60,770 bases of DNA from an uncultured Duganella sp. (GTDB lineage: Bacteria > Pseudomonadota > Gammaproteobacteria > Burkholderiales > Burkholderiaceae). The notes under the pieces were generated by a model that was not told where the DNA came from, did not search any database, and was given only the letters and a program-made list of their open reading frames with translations. The stretch covers positions 1-60,770 of the forward strand of contig CAMLSG010000004.1 of NCBI GenBank assembly GCA_946482635.1, written 5' to 3'. Of this stretch, positions 18,214 to 26,619 are shown in pieces. Position 1 is the first letter of the stretch. Every line of letters begins with the position of its first letter. A program made the translations under genes and the position numbers.

Positions 18214-18230
18214 AATCAAGAAAATGAGCA
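18214..18230 (+). promoter_or_regulatory. Shared operator motif, copy B (one mismatch)
   Basis: AATCA-AGAAA-ATGAGCA differs from the AATCA-N5-WTGATCR element at one base. It ends 38 bp before the -10 at 18170-18175, exactly the distance seen at the TonB receptor promoter. This conserved geometry makes it credible despite the mismatch. Confidence 0.5.
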
Positions 18231-18288
18231 ATATGATCAAAAGAAAGCGCCGACAATCAAATTCCTTCAACAGGCGATGCAGACCAAG

Positions 18289-19629
18289 ATGAAACGACTG
18301 ACCACCTGCGCCATGCTGTGCGTGGCGCTTTTCCTCTCCACCGCGGCACAGGCGCAGATAGGCAAGCGCTTCCCTTCCGAGCGCAAGGTCGTCAAGGACC
18401 CGGTCACCGGCACCATGCTGACCTTCCTCACCAGCCAGCCGCATGGCGATGCCAAAATCTACCCGACGCATCCCCAGTGGACTTCCGACGGCAAATGGCT
18501 GGTGTTCCGTTCCAACCGTGTGCGCGGCGAAGCGATGGCCGTCAACGAAGCGACCGGGGACCTGGTGCAGGTGACCGAAGGCGGCTACCTCGGCATGCTG
18601 AATCTGGCCCGCAAGGCGATGAAGCTGTATTTCATGCGCAAGGACGGCACGCCGGGCCGGGTGCAGATCGTCGAAGTCGACCTCGGACGGGTCCTGGCCG
18701 ACAGCCAGGCAGGCGCCATGCAGCCTGCAGCCAGCTACCAGCGCGTGGCAGGGACCACGCCCGCCGAGCTGGAGGCCGGCGGCGACATGGCCCTGGATGC
18801 GGACGAGGAATGGGTCTATTTCAGGGTCGGCAAAGAGGCTGCAGCCCCCCACCTGAAGCCCGGCACCAGGATCGAACCCAATTTCGGCCCGCGCAATATG
18901 GGCGCCGGGCCGAACGGCATCGCGCGCATGAACCTGCAGACGGGAGAAATCCGCCACGTAGTGTCGGTCCCCTTCCAGATCGGCCATATCCAGGCCAACC
19001 TGTGGCAGGCGGGCGAGATCGTCTTCTGCTGGGAGACCGGCGGCAAGTCGCCGCAGCGCACCTGGACCGTGCAGGCCGACGGCAGCGGCTTGCGCCCGCT
19101 GTATCCGGAAGCGCCGTATGAATGGGTAACGCACGAGGCGGTGATCGGCAAGGACGAGGTGGCGATGGCCATCATGGGCCATCGGCCCGTGGCGGGCGGC
19201 GGAGGCGGTGTCGCGGCGCCGGCCACCGGTGTGTATGGCGCAAATCCGGGCCAGGATGCCGGCTGGGGCAACAGCGGCACGCGCGAAAAGCCAACCGGCC
19301 TTGCCATCGTCAACCTGCGCACCCGTGAAATGACCATCGCCGGCCAAACTCCTTCAGGCAGCGGCCTGTGGCACGTGCATGGCTCGCCCGACGGCCGCTT
19401 TGCCGTCGGCGATGACTTCAGCCGCAGCCTTTACCTGATCGACCGCCGTACGCGCGAAATGATCATGCTGACCACCGGCCATAAGGACACCGCCCAGGAC
19501 CATCCCCATCCGACCTTCAATGCCGACGGCACGAAGATCGAGATCCAGTCGGCCATGCTGTCGGCCGACGGCCGCTCCATGAATATCGTGGTGGTGCCGG
19601 TGCCCGAGGAATGGCTGAAGCGGAAATGA
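18289..19629 (+). CDS. PL22-like oligogalacturonate lyase family beta-propeller
   Basis: A 446-residue protein with a signal peptide (MKRLTTCAMLCVALFLSTAAQAQ). The rest is a TolB/PD40-type propeller: HPQWTSDGKWLVFRSNR in one blade and HPHPTFNADGTKIEIQS in the last. The latter resembles the conserved HPxPxFxxDG segment of oligogalacturonate lyases (PL22), which cleave short galacturonate oligomers. A Gly/Ala-rich insert near residue 305 is unusual. An alternative ATG at 18277 gives four more residues; neither has a clear ribosome-binding site, and the shorter start gives the better signal peptide. It may degrade oligomers with the GH105 and GH28 enzymes, or it may be a non-catalytic propeller. 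Confidence 0.65.
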   Translation: MKRLTTCAMLCVALFLSTAAQAQIGKRFPSERKVVKDPVTGTMLTFLTSQPHGDAKIYPTHPQWTSDGKWLVFRSNRVRGEAMAVNEATGDLVQVTEGGYLGMLNLARKAMKLYFMRKDGTPGRVQIVEVDLGRVLADSQAGAMQPAASYQRVAGTTPAELEAGGDMALDADEEWVYFRVGKEAAAPHLKPGTRIEPNFGPRNMGAGPNGIARMNLQTGEIRHVVSVPFQIGHIQANLWQAGEIVFCWETGGKSPQRTWTVQADGSGLRPLYPEAPYEWVTHEAVIGKDEVAMAIMGHRPVAGGGGGVAAPATGVYGANPGQDAGWGNSGTREKPTGLAIVNLRTREMTIAGQTPSGSGLWHVHGSPDGRFAVGDDFSRSLYLIDRRTREMIMLTTGHKDTAQDHPHPTFNADGTKIEIQSAMLSADGRSMNIVVVPVPEEWLKRK

Positions 19630-19643
19630 GGCGTGGCGCCGCC

Positions 19644-20270
19644 TCAGTCGAGAGGCGTCACCGTCACCGCGCGCAGCTCGTACGGCGTTCCTTCCAGCTG
19701 GAAGCCGATGCGCCCCTCGCGTGGCGCCGCCCCGCTGATGCGGTTCTGCAGCACGCCGTTGACGGTCACTTCGATCACGCCGTCGCGGCTGACGATATCG
19801 GCGGCATTCCACTCCCCTGCCGGCTTCTCGCTGGATGGCGCAATATGCGCCTTGAGCGCTGGCTTGTCGCCGGTCAGCGGTTCGGCAAAGCTGGCGCCCG
19901 CCATCGGCAGCAGGTCACCCACAGCGCCGAACTTGGTCTGGACCTGCTGGCTCAGTGGCCAGACGCGGTCCAGCGGGCCTTCGCTGATGTGCAGCAGCAC
20001 GCCGCCATTGCCGGTCTTTCCCGGCCAGCGCCATTCCACGTGCAGCTTGTAGTTGCGGTAGCTGGCTTTCGTCGCCAGGAAGCCGAGCGGCGAACCGCTG
20101 GCCGCTATGACGCCGCCCGGTTGCACGCTGAATACGCTGTCGATCCCCGCCGTGGGCTCCGTGCGCAACTCCCAGCCGCTGAAATCGCGGCCATTGAACA
20201 TATCGGCAGCCGCCGCGCTGCCGGCCAGGGCAAGCGCCAAAGCCGCAACAAGAATTCGTCGATTCACCAC
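19644..20270 (-). CDS. DUF1080 (3-keto-disaccharide hydrolase-like) secreted protein
   Basis: A 208-residue protein with signal peptide ending GSAAA. The mature part is a single jelly-roll DUF1080 domain: MFNGRDFSGWEL at the start, YKLHVEWRWPGKTGNGGVLLH in the middle and EGRIGFQLEG near the end, all typical. Some family members hydrolyse 3-keto-glycosides and others only bind sugar. Translation starts at a GTG (20270) with GGGAG five bases upstream; a second GTG follows directly. It is convergent with the PL22-like gene (14-base gap) and divergent from the esterase with only 11 bases between the start codons. Confidence 0.85.
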   Translation of the reverse strand: MVNRRILVAALALALAGSAAAADMFNGRDFSGWELRTEPTAGIDSVFSVQPGGVIAASGSPLGFLATKASYRNYKLHVEWRWPGKTGNGGVLLHISEGPLDRVWPLSQQVQTKFGAVGDLLPMAGASFAEPLTGDKPALKAHIAPSSEKPAGEWNAADIVSRDGVIEVTVNGVLQNRISGAAPREGRIGFQLEGTPYELRAVTVTPLD

Positions 20271-20281
20271 CTGGACTCCCT

Positions 20282-21187
20282 ATGAAGAAAACACTGCTGT
20301 TCCTGATCCTGTCCGCCGGCGCCCTGCTTGCGCAAGCCGCCGAAATGCCATTTCGGCCCGAAGGCGTGCCGGGTGCACGCAATATCGGTGCCGAAGTGCG
20401 CAAGGATGGCTATATCTCCAATACCAGCGTGCCGACGCTGACCGTGGTACCCGGCGCAATCGACCGTCCCAACGGCACCGCCGTCATCATTGCGCCGGGC
20501 GGGGGCTATGTGCGGCAGTCCGCCATGCGCGAAGGTGTCCAGTATGCCAACTGGCTCAGCACCCTCGGCGTCACCAGCTTCGTACTGAATTACCGGATGC
20601 AGGAGTTCGGCCATCCGGCCCCGCTGCAGGACGTGCTGCGCGCAGTCCGCCTGGTGCGCTCGCGCGCCGCCGAATTCGGCATCGACCCGAACCGCATCGG
20701 CGTCATGGGCAGTTCCGCCGGCGGACACCTGGCGGCCAGCGCGGGCACCCTGTTCGATCATCCGTCCGGCCGCACCGGCGCAGCGCTCGACGCCGTCAGC
20801 GCGCGGCCCGACTTCCTGGTCCTGATGTACCCGGTGATCACGCTGGACGGCCCCGCCGCCCACCAGGGTTCGCGCAAGGCCTTGCTTGGCGCGGCGCCGT
20901 CGCCGGACCTGATCGAGCTGATGTCGCTTGAGAAGCAGGTCACCCCGCGCACGCCGCCGACGCTGCTGATCCACACCCAGGCCGACCAGTCGGTGCCGGT
21001 CGAGAACAGCATTCTGTTCTATCAGGCCCTGACCCGCCACAAGGTGCCGGCTGAAATGTATTTGTTCGAACAGGGCTCGCACGGCATGGGCATGCGCGAC
21101 AATCTTGGCACGGCTTCGGCCTGGCCAAGGCGCGCCGAGGAGTGGCTGCGCGCACGCGGCCTGCTGGCGACGCCTCAAGCGAAGTAG
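20282..21187 (+). CDS. Secreted alpha/beta hydrolase, probable carbohydrate esterase
   Basis: A 301-residue protein with a signal peptide (MKKTLLFLILSAGALLAQAA). The alpha/beta-hydrolase fold is clear: oxyanion-region APGGGY, nucleophile GSSAGGH, Asp in HTQADQSVP and His in GSHGMG. These features are typical of acetyl-xylan-esterase-like BD-FAE proteins, so it probably removes acetyl groups from plant polysaccharide fragments. There is no clear ribosome-binding site before the ATG, and any promoter must lie inside the divergent DUF1080 gene. The 3' end overlaps the convergent rhaM gene by 13 bases. Confidence 0.82.
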   Translation: MKKTLLFLILSAGALLAQAAEMPFRPEGVPGARNIGAEVRKDGYISNTSVPTLTVVPGAIDRPNGTAVIIAPGGGYVRQSAMREGVQYANWLSTLGVTSFVLNYRMQEFGHPAPLQDVLRAVRLVRSRAAEFGIDPNRIGVMGSSAGGHLAASAGTLFDHPSGRTGAALDAVSARPDFLVLMYPVITLDGPAAHQGSRKALLGAAPSPDLIELMSLEKQVTPRTPPTLLIHTQADQSVPVENSILFYQALTRHKVPAEMYLFEQGSHGMGMRDNLGTASAWPRRAEEWLRARGLLATPQAK

Positions 21188-21492
21188 AACATCGCCTGCA
21201 GGGGCCATTCGCGGGGACGGTTGCCGGGCACCGTCTCCATCAGGTCCGCCATGTAGTCCCACCATTTGCGCATGACCGGCTGCTGCGGCAGCGCATCGAT
21301 GCTGTGGTCCGGCCTGAGCTTGAGGACTGCAAACAGGTGCAGCGTCTCTTCGTCGAGGAAGATCGAATAGTCGTAGATGCCGGCCTCTCCCAGCGCCTGC
21401 GCCAGGTCCGGCCACAGTTCATCGTGGCGGCGGCGGTATTCTTCCACCACGCCGGGTTTCAGCTTCATGCGGAATGCTCGGGTCGTCGTCAT
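21175..21492 (-). CDS. rhaM: L-rhamnose mutarotase RhaM
   Basis: A 105-residue cytoplasmic protein matching RhaM/RhaU, which interconverts the anomers of L-rhamnose to feed the isomerase. The family signature is complete: MKLKPGVVEEYRRRHDELWP near the start, YDYSIFLDEETLHLFAVL in the middle, and the Trp pair RKWWDYMADLM near the end. Length is normal. It is the last gene of the rhaD-rhaI-GH28-rhaM operon and its ATG overlaps the GH28 stop codon by four bases, so it is translationally coupled. In Rhizobium leguminosarum the equivalent rhaU lies in the transporter operon instead. Confidence 0.95.
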   Translation of the reverse strand: MTTTRAFRMKLKPGVVEEYRRRHDELWPDLAQALGEAGIYDYSIFLDEETLHLFAVLKLRPDHSIDALPQQPVMRKWWDYMADLMETVPGNRPREWPLQAMFYFA

Positions 21493-22925
21493 GTCTTGTC
21501 CTGCTCCTCAAAACTCTTTTTCGATGGATCCGCCCTCGGCGCAGCCGGACGCACGATGAAGCTCCCTTGCGGCAGGCCTTGCACGCCGCGGGCGTCTTCC
21601 ATCTCGAGCGGCGCACCCAGTTCCAGCCGGCTGTTGGTGATGCGCCAGCCGTCGATGTCGTACAGATGGCCGCCCTTGGCAGCCTGAATTTCCAGCTTGT
21701 CGAGGGTAAAGCGCTGCAGCGGCGCCTCCTTATAGCCACTGACTTCAAAGGCCGTGGCAGCGCCGGTGGCCTTGATATTCCTGATCTCCACGTCGTGGAA
21801 ATGCGCGATGCCTTTTTCGCGCGGCACCGGCGTCGCCAACACTTTCCAGTACGGCGGCACGTCTTTCATCCCGGGCGGTATGGCGGCGTAACTGTAGCTG
21901 GGGTTCCAGTTCATCGTAATGCGCAGCACCACCGCAACATCCTTCATCGTAAAGTCGTGCAGGCGCAGTTTCTCGCCAAAGCCTCCGCGTGTGTGGGCCG
22001 ACTTGAACAGGATGCCGACTGGCACGGCGCGTTCCACGGTGATGTTATAGGCCTCCACATTGCGGAAGCCTCCGGCAGTCTCGCTGCCGAACGTGATGCC
22101 GGCGGCGCCGTCGCGCACGATGGAATTGCGAATGACCACGTCTTCCGTCGGCCGCGCCACACGCTGGCCGTCCGAGTCGCGGCCAGCCTTCATGCAGAGC
22201 GCATCGTCGTTGACTGCGATGTCGGCGTTTTGCACCAGCACCTTGCGCGACGAGTCGATGTCGATGCCGTCCGTCGATGGCCCGCGCCCGCCTTCATTGT
22301 TGCGGATGGTGACGCCGTCCACCGTCACGTCTTCCGAATAGCAGATATGCAGGGTCCAGAAGCCGGATCGGCGCAGAAGCAGGCCGCCGCCCACCTTGAC
22401 GTCCTTGCTGTCGAAGACCTGAACCAGGCGCGGGCGCTTGGCATCGTAATCCGATGCCCAGCGCAGGCCGCGCGGCTCATATTGCTTGCGCAGCGTCCAG
22501 TAGCTGTCCCAGAACACCTTTCCGTCGCCATCGATCGTGCCCTCGCCTTCAATCGCCGCGCCCTTCTGCCCATAGACGTTGACCAGCGCGGCCGGCCAGC
22601 TCATTTCAATGCCGGCAATGCGGGTCGGCATGACGGGATAATCCTCGATGCGCTGGGACCCGAGCAAGGTCACGCCCTTGCCGATGTTCAGCGTGACGCC
22701 GGATTTGACGAAGATCGAACCGGTCAGGTAAGTGCCGGGCCGGAAGCTGACGGTGCCGCCGCCCTTCGACGCGGCAGCATCGATAGCGCGCTGGATAGCG
22801 ACCGTGTCCAGCGTGACACCGTCGCCTTTCGCACCAAATTCGGCCACCGTGGCGGCACTTGCCGCGTGCGCAGGGCCGCAGGCCTGGGCCAAGGCCAGCA
22901 GTACGGCGGCAAGGTAGCGCAGCAC
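21489..22925 (-). CDS. GH28 family polygalacturonase/rhamnogalacturonase
   Basis: A 478-residue exported protein (signal peptide ending GPAHA) with the right-handed beta-helix of GH28. The N-terminal AEFGAKGDGVTLDT pattern is typical. The catalytic aspartates are visible in STDGIDIDSS and VNDDALC. The usual catalytic-site His of the Gly-His-Gly segment is absent; the position reads RDGAAGITFGSE. The KSAHTRGG segment replaces the usual RIK. It starts at GTG, three bases after the rhaI stop. It probably cuts galacturonic linkages in RG-I or homogalacturonan. Its place inside the rhamnose operon suggests co-expression with rhamnose use. Confidence 0.85.
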   Translation of the reverse strand: MLRYLAAVLLALAQACGPAHAASAATVAEFGAKGDGVTLDTVAIQRAIDAAASKGGGTVSFRPGTYLTGSIFVKSGVTLNIGKGVTLLGSQRIEDYPVMPTRIAGIEMSWPAALVNVYGQKGAAIEGEGTIDGDGKVFWDSYWTLRKQYEPRGLRWASDYDAKRPRLVQVFDSKDVKVGGGLLLRRSGFWTLHICYSEDVTVDGVTIRNNEGGRGPSTDGIDIDSSRKVLVQNADIAVNDDALCMKAGRDSDGQRVARPTEDVVIRNSIVRDGAAGITFGSETAGGFRNVEAYNITVERAVPVGILFKSAHTRGGFGEKLRLHDFTMKDVAVVLRITMNWNPSYSYAAIPPGMKDVPPYWKVLATPVPREKGIAHFHDVEIRNIKATGAATAFEVSGYKEAPLQRFTLDKLEIQAAKGGHLYDIDGWRITNSRLELGAPLEMEDARGVQGLPQGSFIVRPAAPRADPSKKSFEEQDKT

Positions 22926-22928
22926 GCC

Positions 22929-24221
22929 TTAGACGATACCGCTGCTGCTGGCGCCGGCCTTGGCCGGACGACGCACCGCCGCCTGTTCGCGATAGCCGGA
23001 AGCACGATATGCCGCCACCGGGTCGATTGCGCCGCCGGAGCGCAGCCTTGCCATGGCCAGGATCGGGCTGACGTCCGTGCGGTAGGCCTGCTTCAGCGTC
23101 TGCGCGGACTGCAGCACGTCGTTAGTTTCCTGGTAGCGGCGCAGCGCCGCGCGGTCGACCAGGGCCGCCTGCACGAAGGCGCGCTGCACTTCGGCCGCGC
23201 TATTCATCAGGCTTTCGATCGGATCGGTGACGTTATGCGACTGGTCCAGCATATAGGCCGGCTGCAGCGCCGCATCGCGTTGCACTGCATCGGCCAGCTC
23301 GTTGAACACCAGGAACAGCTGGAACGGGTTGATGCTGCCCGAATCCAGGTCGTCGTCGCCGTACTTGCTGTCGTTGAAGTGGAATCCGCCCAGCTTGCCG
23401 AACTGCGCCAGCCGCGCCACGATCATTTCGATATTGGTATTGGGCGCGTGGTGTCCCAGGTCGACCAGGCATTTCGCCTTCTCGCCCAGTTGCTGCGCGC
23501 AGGCGAAACTGGTACCCCAGTCGGCGATGGTGGTGGCGTAGAAGGCCGGCTCGAACAGCTTGTGCTCGATGAATACCTGCCAGTCCGCCGGCAGCGCGCC
23601 GTAGATGTCGCGCATGCTGTCCAGGTAACGCTCCAGCGCCCCACGCAGGTTATGCTGCCCCGGGAAGTTGGCGCCATCGCCCACCCATACCGTCAGCGCC
23701 CTCGAGCCCAGCGCCTTGCCAAGCTCAATGCATTCGATATTGTGCGCGACTGCCTGCGCGCGCGCTTCAGCGCTTTGCGCAGTCAGGCTGCCGTACTTGT
23801 AGGTATGCTGCTGGCCCGGCTGGTCCTGGAAAGTATTGGAGTTAACCGCATCGAAGCCCAGGCCGTATGACGCGGCCTGCTCGCGCAGCGCCTTCGGGTC
23901 GTCGGTACGGTCCCAGGGGAAATGCAGCGAAACGGTCGGCGTTGCTCGCGTCAGCTGGTGGATCACGCCGCAGTCTTCCATCTTCTCGAACACATTGCGC
24001 GGCTCGCCTTTGCCCGGGAAACGCGCGAAGCGGGTGCCGCCGGTGCCGACGCCCCAGCTGGGCAAGGCCACCGCAAAGGTTTGCGCCACGGCGGTGAGCT
24101 GCTCGATATCCACGCCGCGCCGCCCCAGCATGCCGCCCAGGGCTGCGTAATCCGCATCCAGTCCCGCCTGCAGGGTGGCGTTATGTTCCGCCACCTGGTC
24201 CTGCTTGACTACTGCCGTCAT
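22929..24221 (-). CDS. rhaI: L-rhamnose isomerase (Pseudomonas/Rhizobium type)
   Basis: A 430-residue cytoplasmic TIM-barrel enzyme that converts L-rhamnose to L-rhamnulose. Likely metal ligands are in FIEHKLFEP (Glu), LVDLGHHAPNTN (Asp, His) and FHFNDSKYGDDDLD (Asp). The C-terminal extension after about residue 410 is Ala/Lys-rich. Two ATG codons lie in tandem; the second, at 24221, has AAGGAG at better spacing. The gene lies 21 bases after rhaD and is followed by GH28 with a three-base gap. This is the RhaI form that goes with an FGGY kinase and a fused aldolase/dehydrogenase. Confidence 0.95.
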   Translation of the reverse strand: MTAVVKQDQVAEHNATLQAGLDADYAALGGMLGRRGVDIEQLTAVAQTFAVALPSWGVGTGGTRFARFPGKGEPRNVFEKMEDCGVIHQLTRATPTVSLHFPWDRTDDPKALREQAASYGLGFDAVNSNTFQDQPGQQHTYKYGSLTAQSAEARAQAVAHNIECIELGKALGSRALTVWVGDGANFPGQHNLRGALERYLDSMRDIYGALPADWQVFIEHKLFEPAFYATTIADWGTSFACAQQLGEKAKCLVDLGHHAPNTNIEMIVARLAQFGKLGGFHFNDSKYGDDDLDSGSINPFQLFLVFNELADAVQRDAALQPAYMLDQSHNVTDPIESLMNSAAEVQRAFVQAALVDRAALRRYQETNDVLQSAQTLKQAYRTDVSPILAMARLRSGGAIDPVAAYRASGYREQAAVRRPAKAGASSSGIV

Positions 24222-24242
24222 CATGTCTCCTTGTTGCGCTGC

Positions 24243-26342
24243 TTATCGTGTGAAGGCTGCCGCGTTGCCGGCATCGACATTGAGCACGTTGCCGGTGCTC
24301 TTGCCTGCCTTGTCGCTGGCCAGGAAATACACCGCTTCCGCAATGTCTTCCGGCAGCACGCTGCGTTTCAGCATGCTGCGGTCGCGGTAGAAGGCCTCCA
24401 CGTCGTCCGCATCGATCTTGTTCGATTGTGCCCGTTCCTGCTTCCATTTTCCATCCCAGATGCGCGAGCCGCGGATCACCGCATCCGGATTGACCACGTT
24501 GACGCGGATGCCGTGCGGGGCACCCTCCAAGGCCACGCAGCGCGCCAGATGGATTTCCGCCGCCTTGGCGGTACAGTAGGCCGACGCGCCGGCCGAAGCC
24601 ACCAGGCCGTTTTTGCTGGCGACGAAGACCATGCTGCCGCCCAGCTTCTGCTGCTTCATGACGCGGAAGGCGCCGCGGCTGACCAGGAAGTAGCCCTTGA
24701 CCAGGATATCCTGGTTACGCTGCCAGATTTCAAGCGTGGTTTCCTCCAGCGGAGCCGACGAGGCGATGCCGGCATTCGACACCAGCAGGTCGACACCGCC
24801 GAAGCGCAGCGCCGATTCGCGCAGCACCGCCTCCACGGCCTGCTCGCTGGTCACGTCGGCGACGATGCTCGCGACATTATCCTTGCCGGCCACCCTGGAC
24901 AGCACCTGGTGCGCCTCGGCCAGCACCTCATTGTCGATATCGGTCAGCAGCACGCAAGCGCCTTCCTGCAGCAGCTGGCGCGCCACCGCCTGGCCGATGC
25001 CGCCGGCGCCGCCCGTCACCAAGGCAATGCGCCCGGCCAGCGACTTCGGCTTGGGCATGCGCTGCAGCTTGGCTTCTTCCAGTAGCCAGTATTCGATGTC
25101 GAAGGCTTCCTGCTCCGGCAGGCCGACGTAGCTGTCGACGCCATTCGCGCCGCGCATGACGTTGATCGCGTTGACATAGAACTCGCCGGCGATGCGGGCG
25201 GTTGCCTTGTCCTTGGCGAAGGACAGCATGCCAACGCCGGGAATCAGGTAGATGATCGGGTTGGCGTCGCGCACTGCGGGGCTGTTGGCCCGCTTGCAGC
25301 GCTCATAGTAGGCCGTGTAGTCGGCGCGGTAGGCTTCCAGGCCGGCATCCAGTCCCGCCACCAGCGCCTCGAAATCCGGCCGGGCAGGATCGAAGTCGAT
25401 CACGAACGGACGGATTTTGGTGCGCAGGAAGTGGTCGGGGCAGGACGTGCCCAGCGCAGCCAGCGGCTTCAGGTCGCGGCTGCAGACGAATTCCAGCACG
25501 GCGTCGCTGTCGTCGAAGTGGCCCAGCTTGAATTCGGTCTTGCTGATTTTCCCGCGCAGGATGGGCATCAGGCGCGCGGCCAGGTCGGCGCGTTCCTGTG
25601 CAGCCATCGGCGCGATCGCCGCGCCGCCGAAGACCGGCTGCCGGATGTTCGCAGCCAGCCATTCCTCGGCGCGCTTGATGATGGCCAGCGTGGTTTCGTA
25701 GCAGGCCTTGGCGCTGTCGCCCCATGTGAAAAGGCCGTGGCCCTCCAGGATGATGCCCTTCAGCTCCGGCTGGCTTTGCGAGAGGGCTTCCAGTTTCAGG
25801 CCCAGGTCATAGCCCGGGCGCTGCCATGGCAGCCAGCCCAGTTCACCTTCGAAGATCTTCTGCGTCAGCGCCTTGCTGTTGGCGCATGCCGCAATCGCAA
25901 TCACGGAATCCGGGTGCATGTGGTCCACATGCTTGCGGTTGATGTAGGCATGCAGCGGCGTGTCGATCGAAGCCGCGCGCGGGTTCAGGTTGAAGGTGCA
26001 GTGCGGCAGGTAGCCCACCATCTCGTCTTCGTGCTCAAGGCCGCGATAGCGCTGCTTGAGCGCCTGCAGCTTGTCCATGTACAGAGTCGAGAAACCGTCG
26101 ATCTTGATGCTGCCCAGGTCACCGCCGGAGCCTTTCACCCACAGCACTTCGACCTGGGCGCCGGTCAGCGGATCTTCCATCATCACCTTGGCCGAAGTGT
26201 TGCCGCCGCCGAAATTGGTGATGCGCAGGTCCGATCCGAGCAGGTTGGAACGGTACAGCAGCAGCTCCGGCTCGCTCATGGCGGCCGCCTTCGCATCGTC
26301 CCACAGCGATGCAATCGCCGCCTTCTGCCTTGAATCTTGCAT
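24243..26342 (-). CDS. rhaD: Bifunctional rhamnulose-1-phosphate aldolase / short-chain dehydrogenase
   Basis: A 699-residue fusion. Residues 1 to about 410 form a class II aldolase domain with zinc-ligand candidates in NRKHVDHMHPDS and EGHGLFTWG; it splits L-rhamnulose 1-phosphate into dihydroxyacetone phosphate and L-lactaldehyde. From about 436 a short-chain dehydrogenase follows, with nucleotide-binding TGGAGGIG at about 443-450 and the Tyr-x3-Lys pair in SAYCTAKAAE; it would oxidise lactaldehyde to lactate. The fusion is well known in Rhizobium and many proteobacteria. The ATG at 26342 has CGGAG nine bases upstream. First gene of the minus-strand rha operon, divergent from rhaR. Confidence 0.95.
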   Translation of the reverse strand: MQDSRQKAAIASLWDDAKAAAMSEPELLLYRSNLLGSDLRITNFGGGNTSAKVMMEDPLTGAQVEVLWVKGSGGDLGSIKIDGFSTLYMDKLQALKQRYRGLEHEDEMVGYLPHCTFNLNPRAASIDTPLHAYINRKHVDHMHPDSVIAIAACANSKALTQKIFEGELGWLPWQRPGYDLGLKLEALSQSQPELKGIILEGHGLFTWGDSAKACYETTLAIIKRAEEWLAANIRQPVFGGAAIAPMAAQERADLAARLMPILRGKISKTEFKLGHFDDSDAVLEFVCSRDLKPLAALGTSCPDHFLRTKIRPFVIDFDPARPDFEALVAGLDAGLEAYRADYTAYYERCKRANSPAVRDANPIIYLIPGVGMLSFAKDKATARIAGEFYVNAINVMRGANGVDSYVGLPEQEAFDIEYWLLEEAKLQRMPKPKSLAGRIALVTGGAGGIGQAVARQLLQEGACVLLTDIDNEVLAEAHQVLSRVAGKDNVASIVADVTSEQAVEAVLRESALRFGGVDLLVSNAGIASSAPLEETTLEIWQRNQDILVKGYFLVSRGAFRVMKQQKLGGSMVFVASKNGLVASAGASAYCTAKAAEIHLARCVALEGAPHGIRVNVVNPDAVIRGSRIWDGKWKQERAQSNKIDADDVEAFYRDRSMLKRSVLPEDIAEAVYFLASDKAGKSTGNVLNVDAGNAAAFTR

Positions 26343-26381
26343 TACTTTCTCCGTATTGGTTGGTTGATTTGCCTGGAAACC

Positions 26382-26411
26382 AGTAGAAATCAGGCGCCTG
26401 TGGAGTGTCAA
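26382..26411 (-). promoter_or_regulatory. Candidate rhaD-rhaI-GH28-rhaM promoter
   Basis: On the minus strand TTGACA (26411-26406) is followed after 18 bp by TCTACT (26387-26382), four of six matches to the -10 consensus. The nearest motif copy ends 10 bp upstream of the -35. Confidence 0.45.
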
Positions 26412-26420
26412 TGCGAAAGC

Positions 26421-26437
26421 AATCAACATGATGACCA
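26421..26437 (+). promoter_or_regulatory. Shared operator motif, rha copy 1 (one mismatch)
   Basis: AATCA-ACATG-ATGACCA matches AATCA-N5-WTGATCR except for one base. It lies closest to the rhaD promoter. Confidence 0.35.
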
Positions 26438-26447
26438 AGAACGAAAT

Positions 26448-26464
26448 AATCATATCGTTGATCG
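26448..26464 (+). promoter_or_regulatory. Shared operator motif, rha copy 2
   Basis: AATCA-TATCG-TTGATCG is an exact match. The upstream bases CGAAAT are also the same as in copy 3, making a longer direct repeat, CGAAATAATCA-N5-TTGATC. Confidence 0.6.
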
Positions 26465-26497
26465 CATTTGGTTATCGGTCACAGCAAATCCCGAAAT

Positions 26498-26514
26498 AAT
26501 CAGCGAATTGATCA
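26498..26514 (+). promoter_or_regulatory. Shared operator motif, rha copy 3
   Basis: AATCA-GCGAA-TTGATCA is an exact match, precisely 50 bp from copy 2 and in the same orientation. A spacing close to five helical turns would put both sites on one face of the DNA. Confidence 0.6.
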
Positions 26515-26619
26515 TCACTTGATTGACCTGTGCCAGCGGATTGATTAGCCTCGATTTAATAAAGTTGCCACCCGGCCCGGCTCCGGAACCGAGGGAAGGC
26601 ACAACATAAGGAGACGAAG

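Larger units (their letters stand above)
26343..26619. promoter_or_regulatory. Divergent rhaD/rhaR regulatory region
   Basis: This 277-base gene-free region is much more AT-rich than its surroundings. It holds a candidate promoter toward rhaD (26382-26411) and three copies of the shared dyad motif. Toward rhaR there is a TTTAAT at 26555-26560 but no properly spaced -35 that I trust. Confidence 0.7.
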
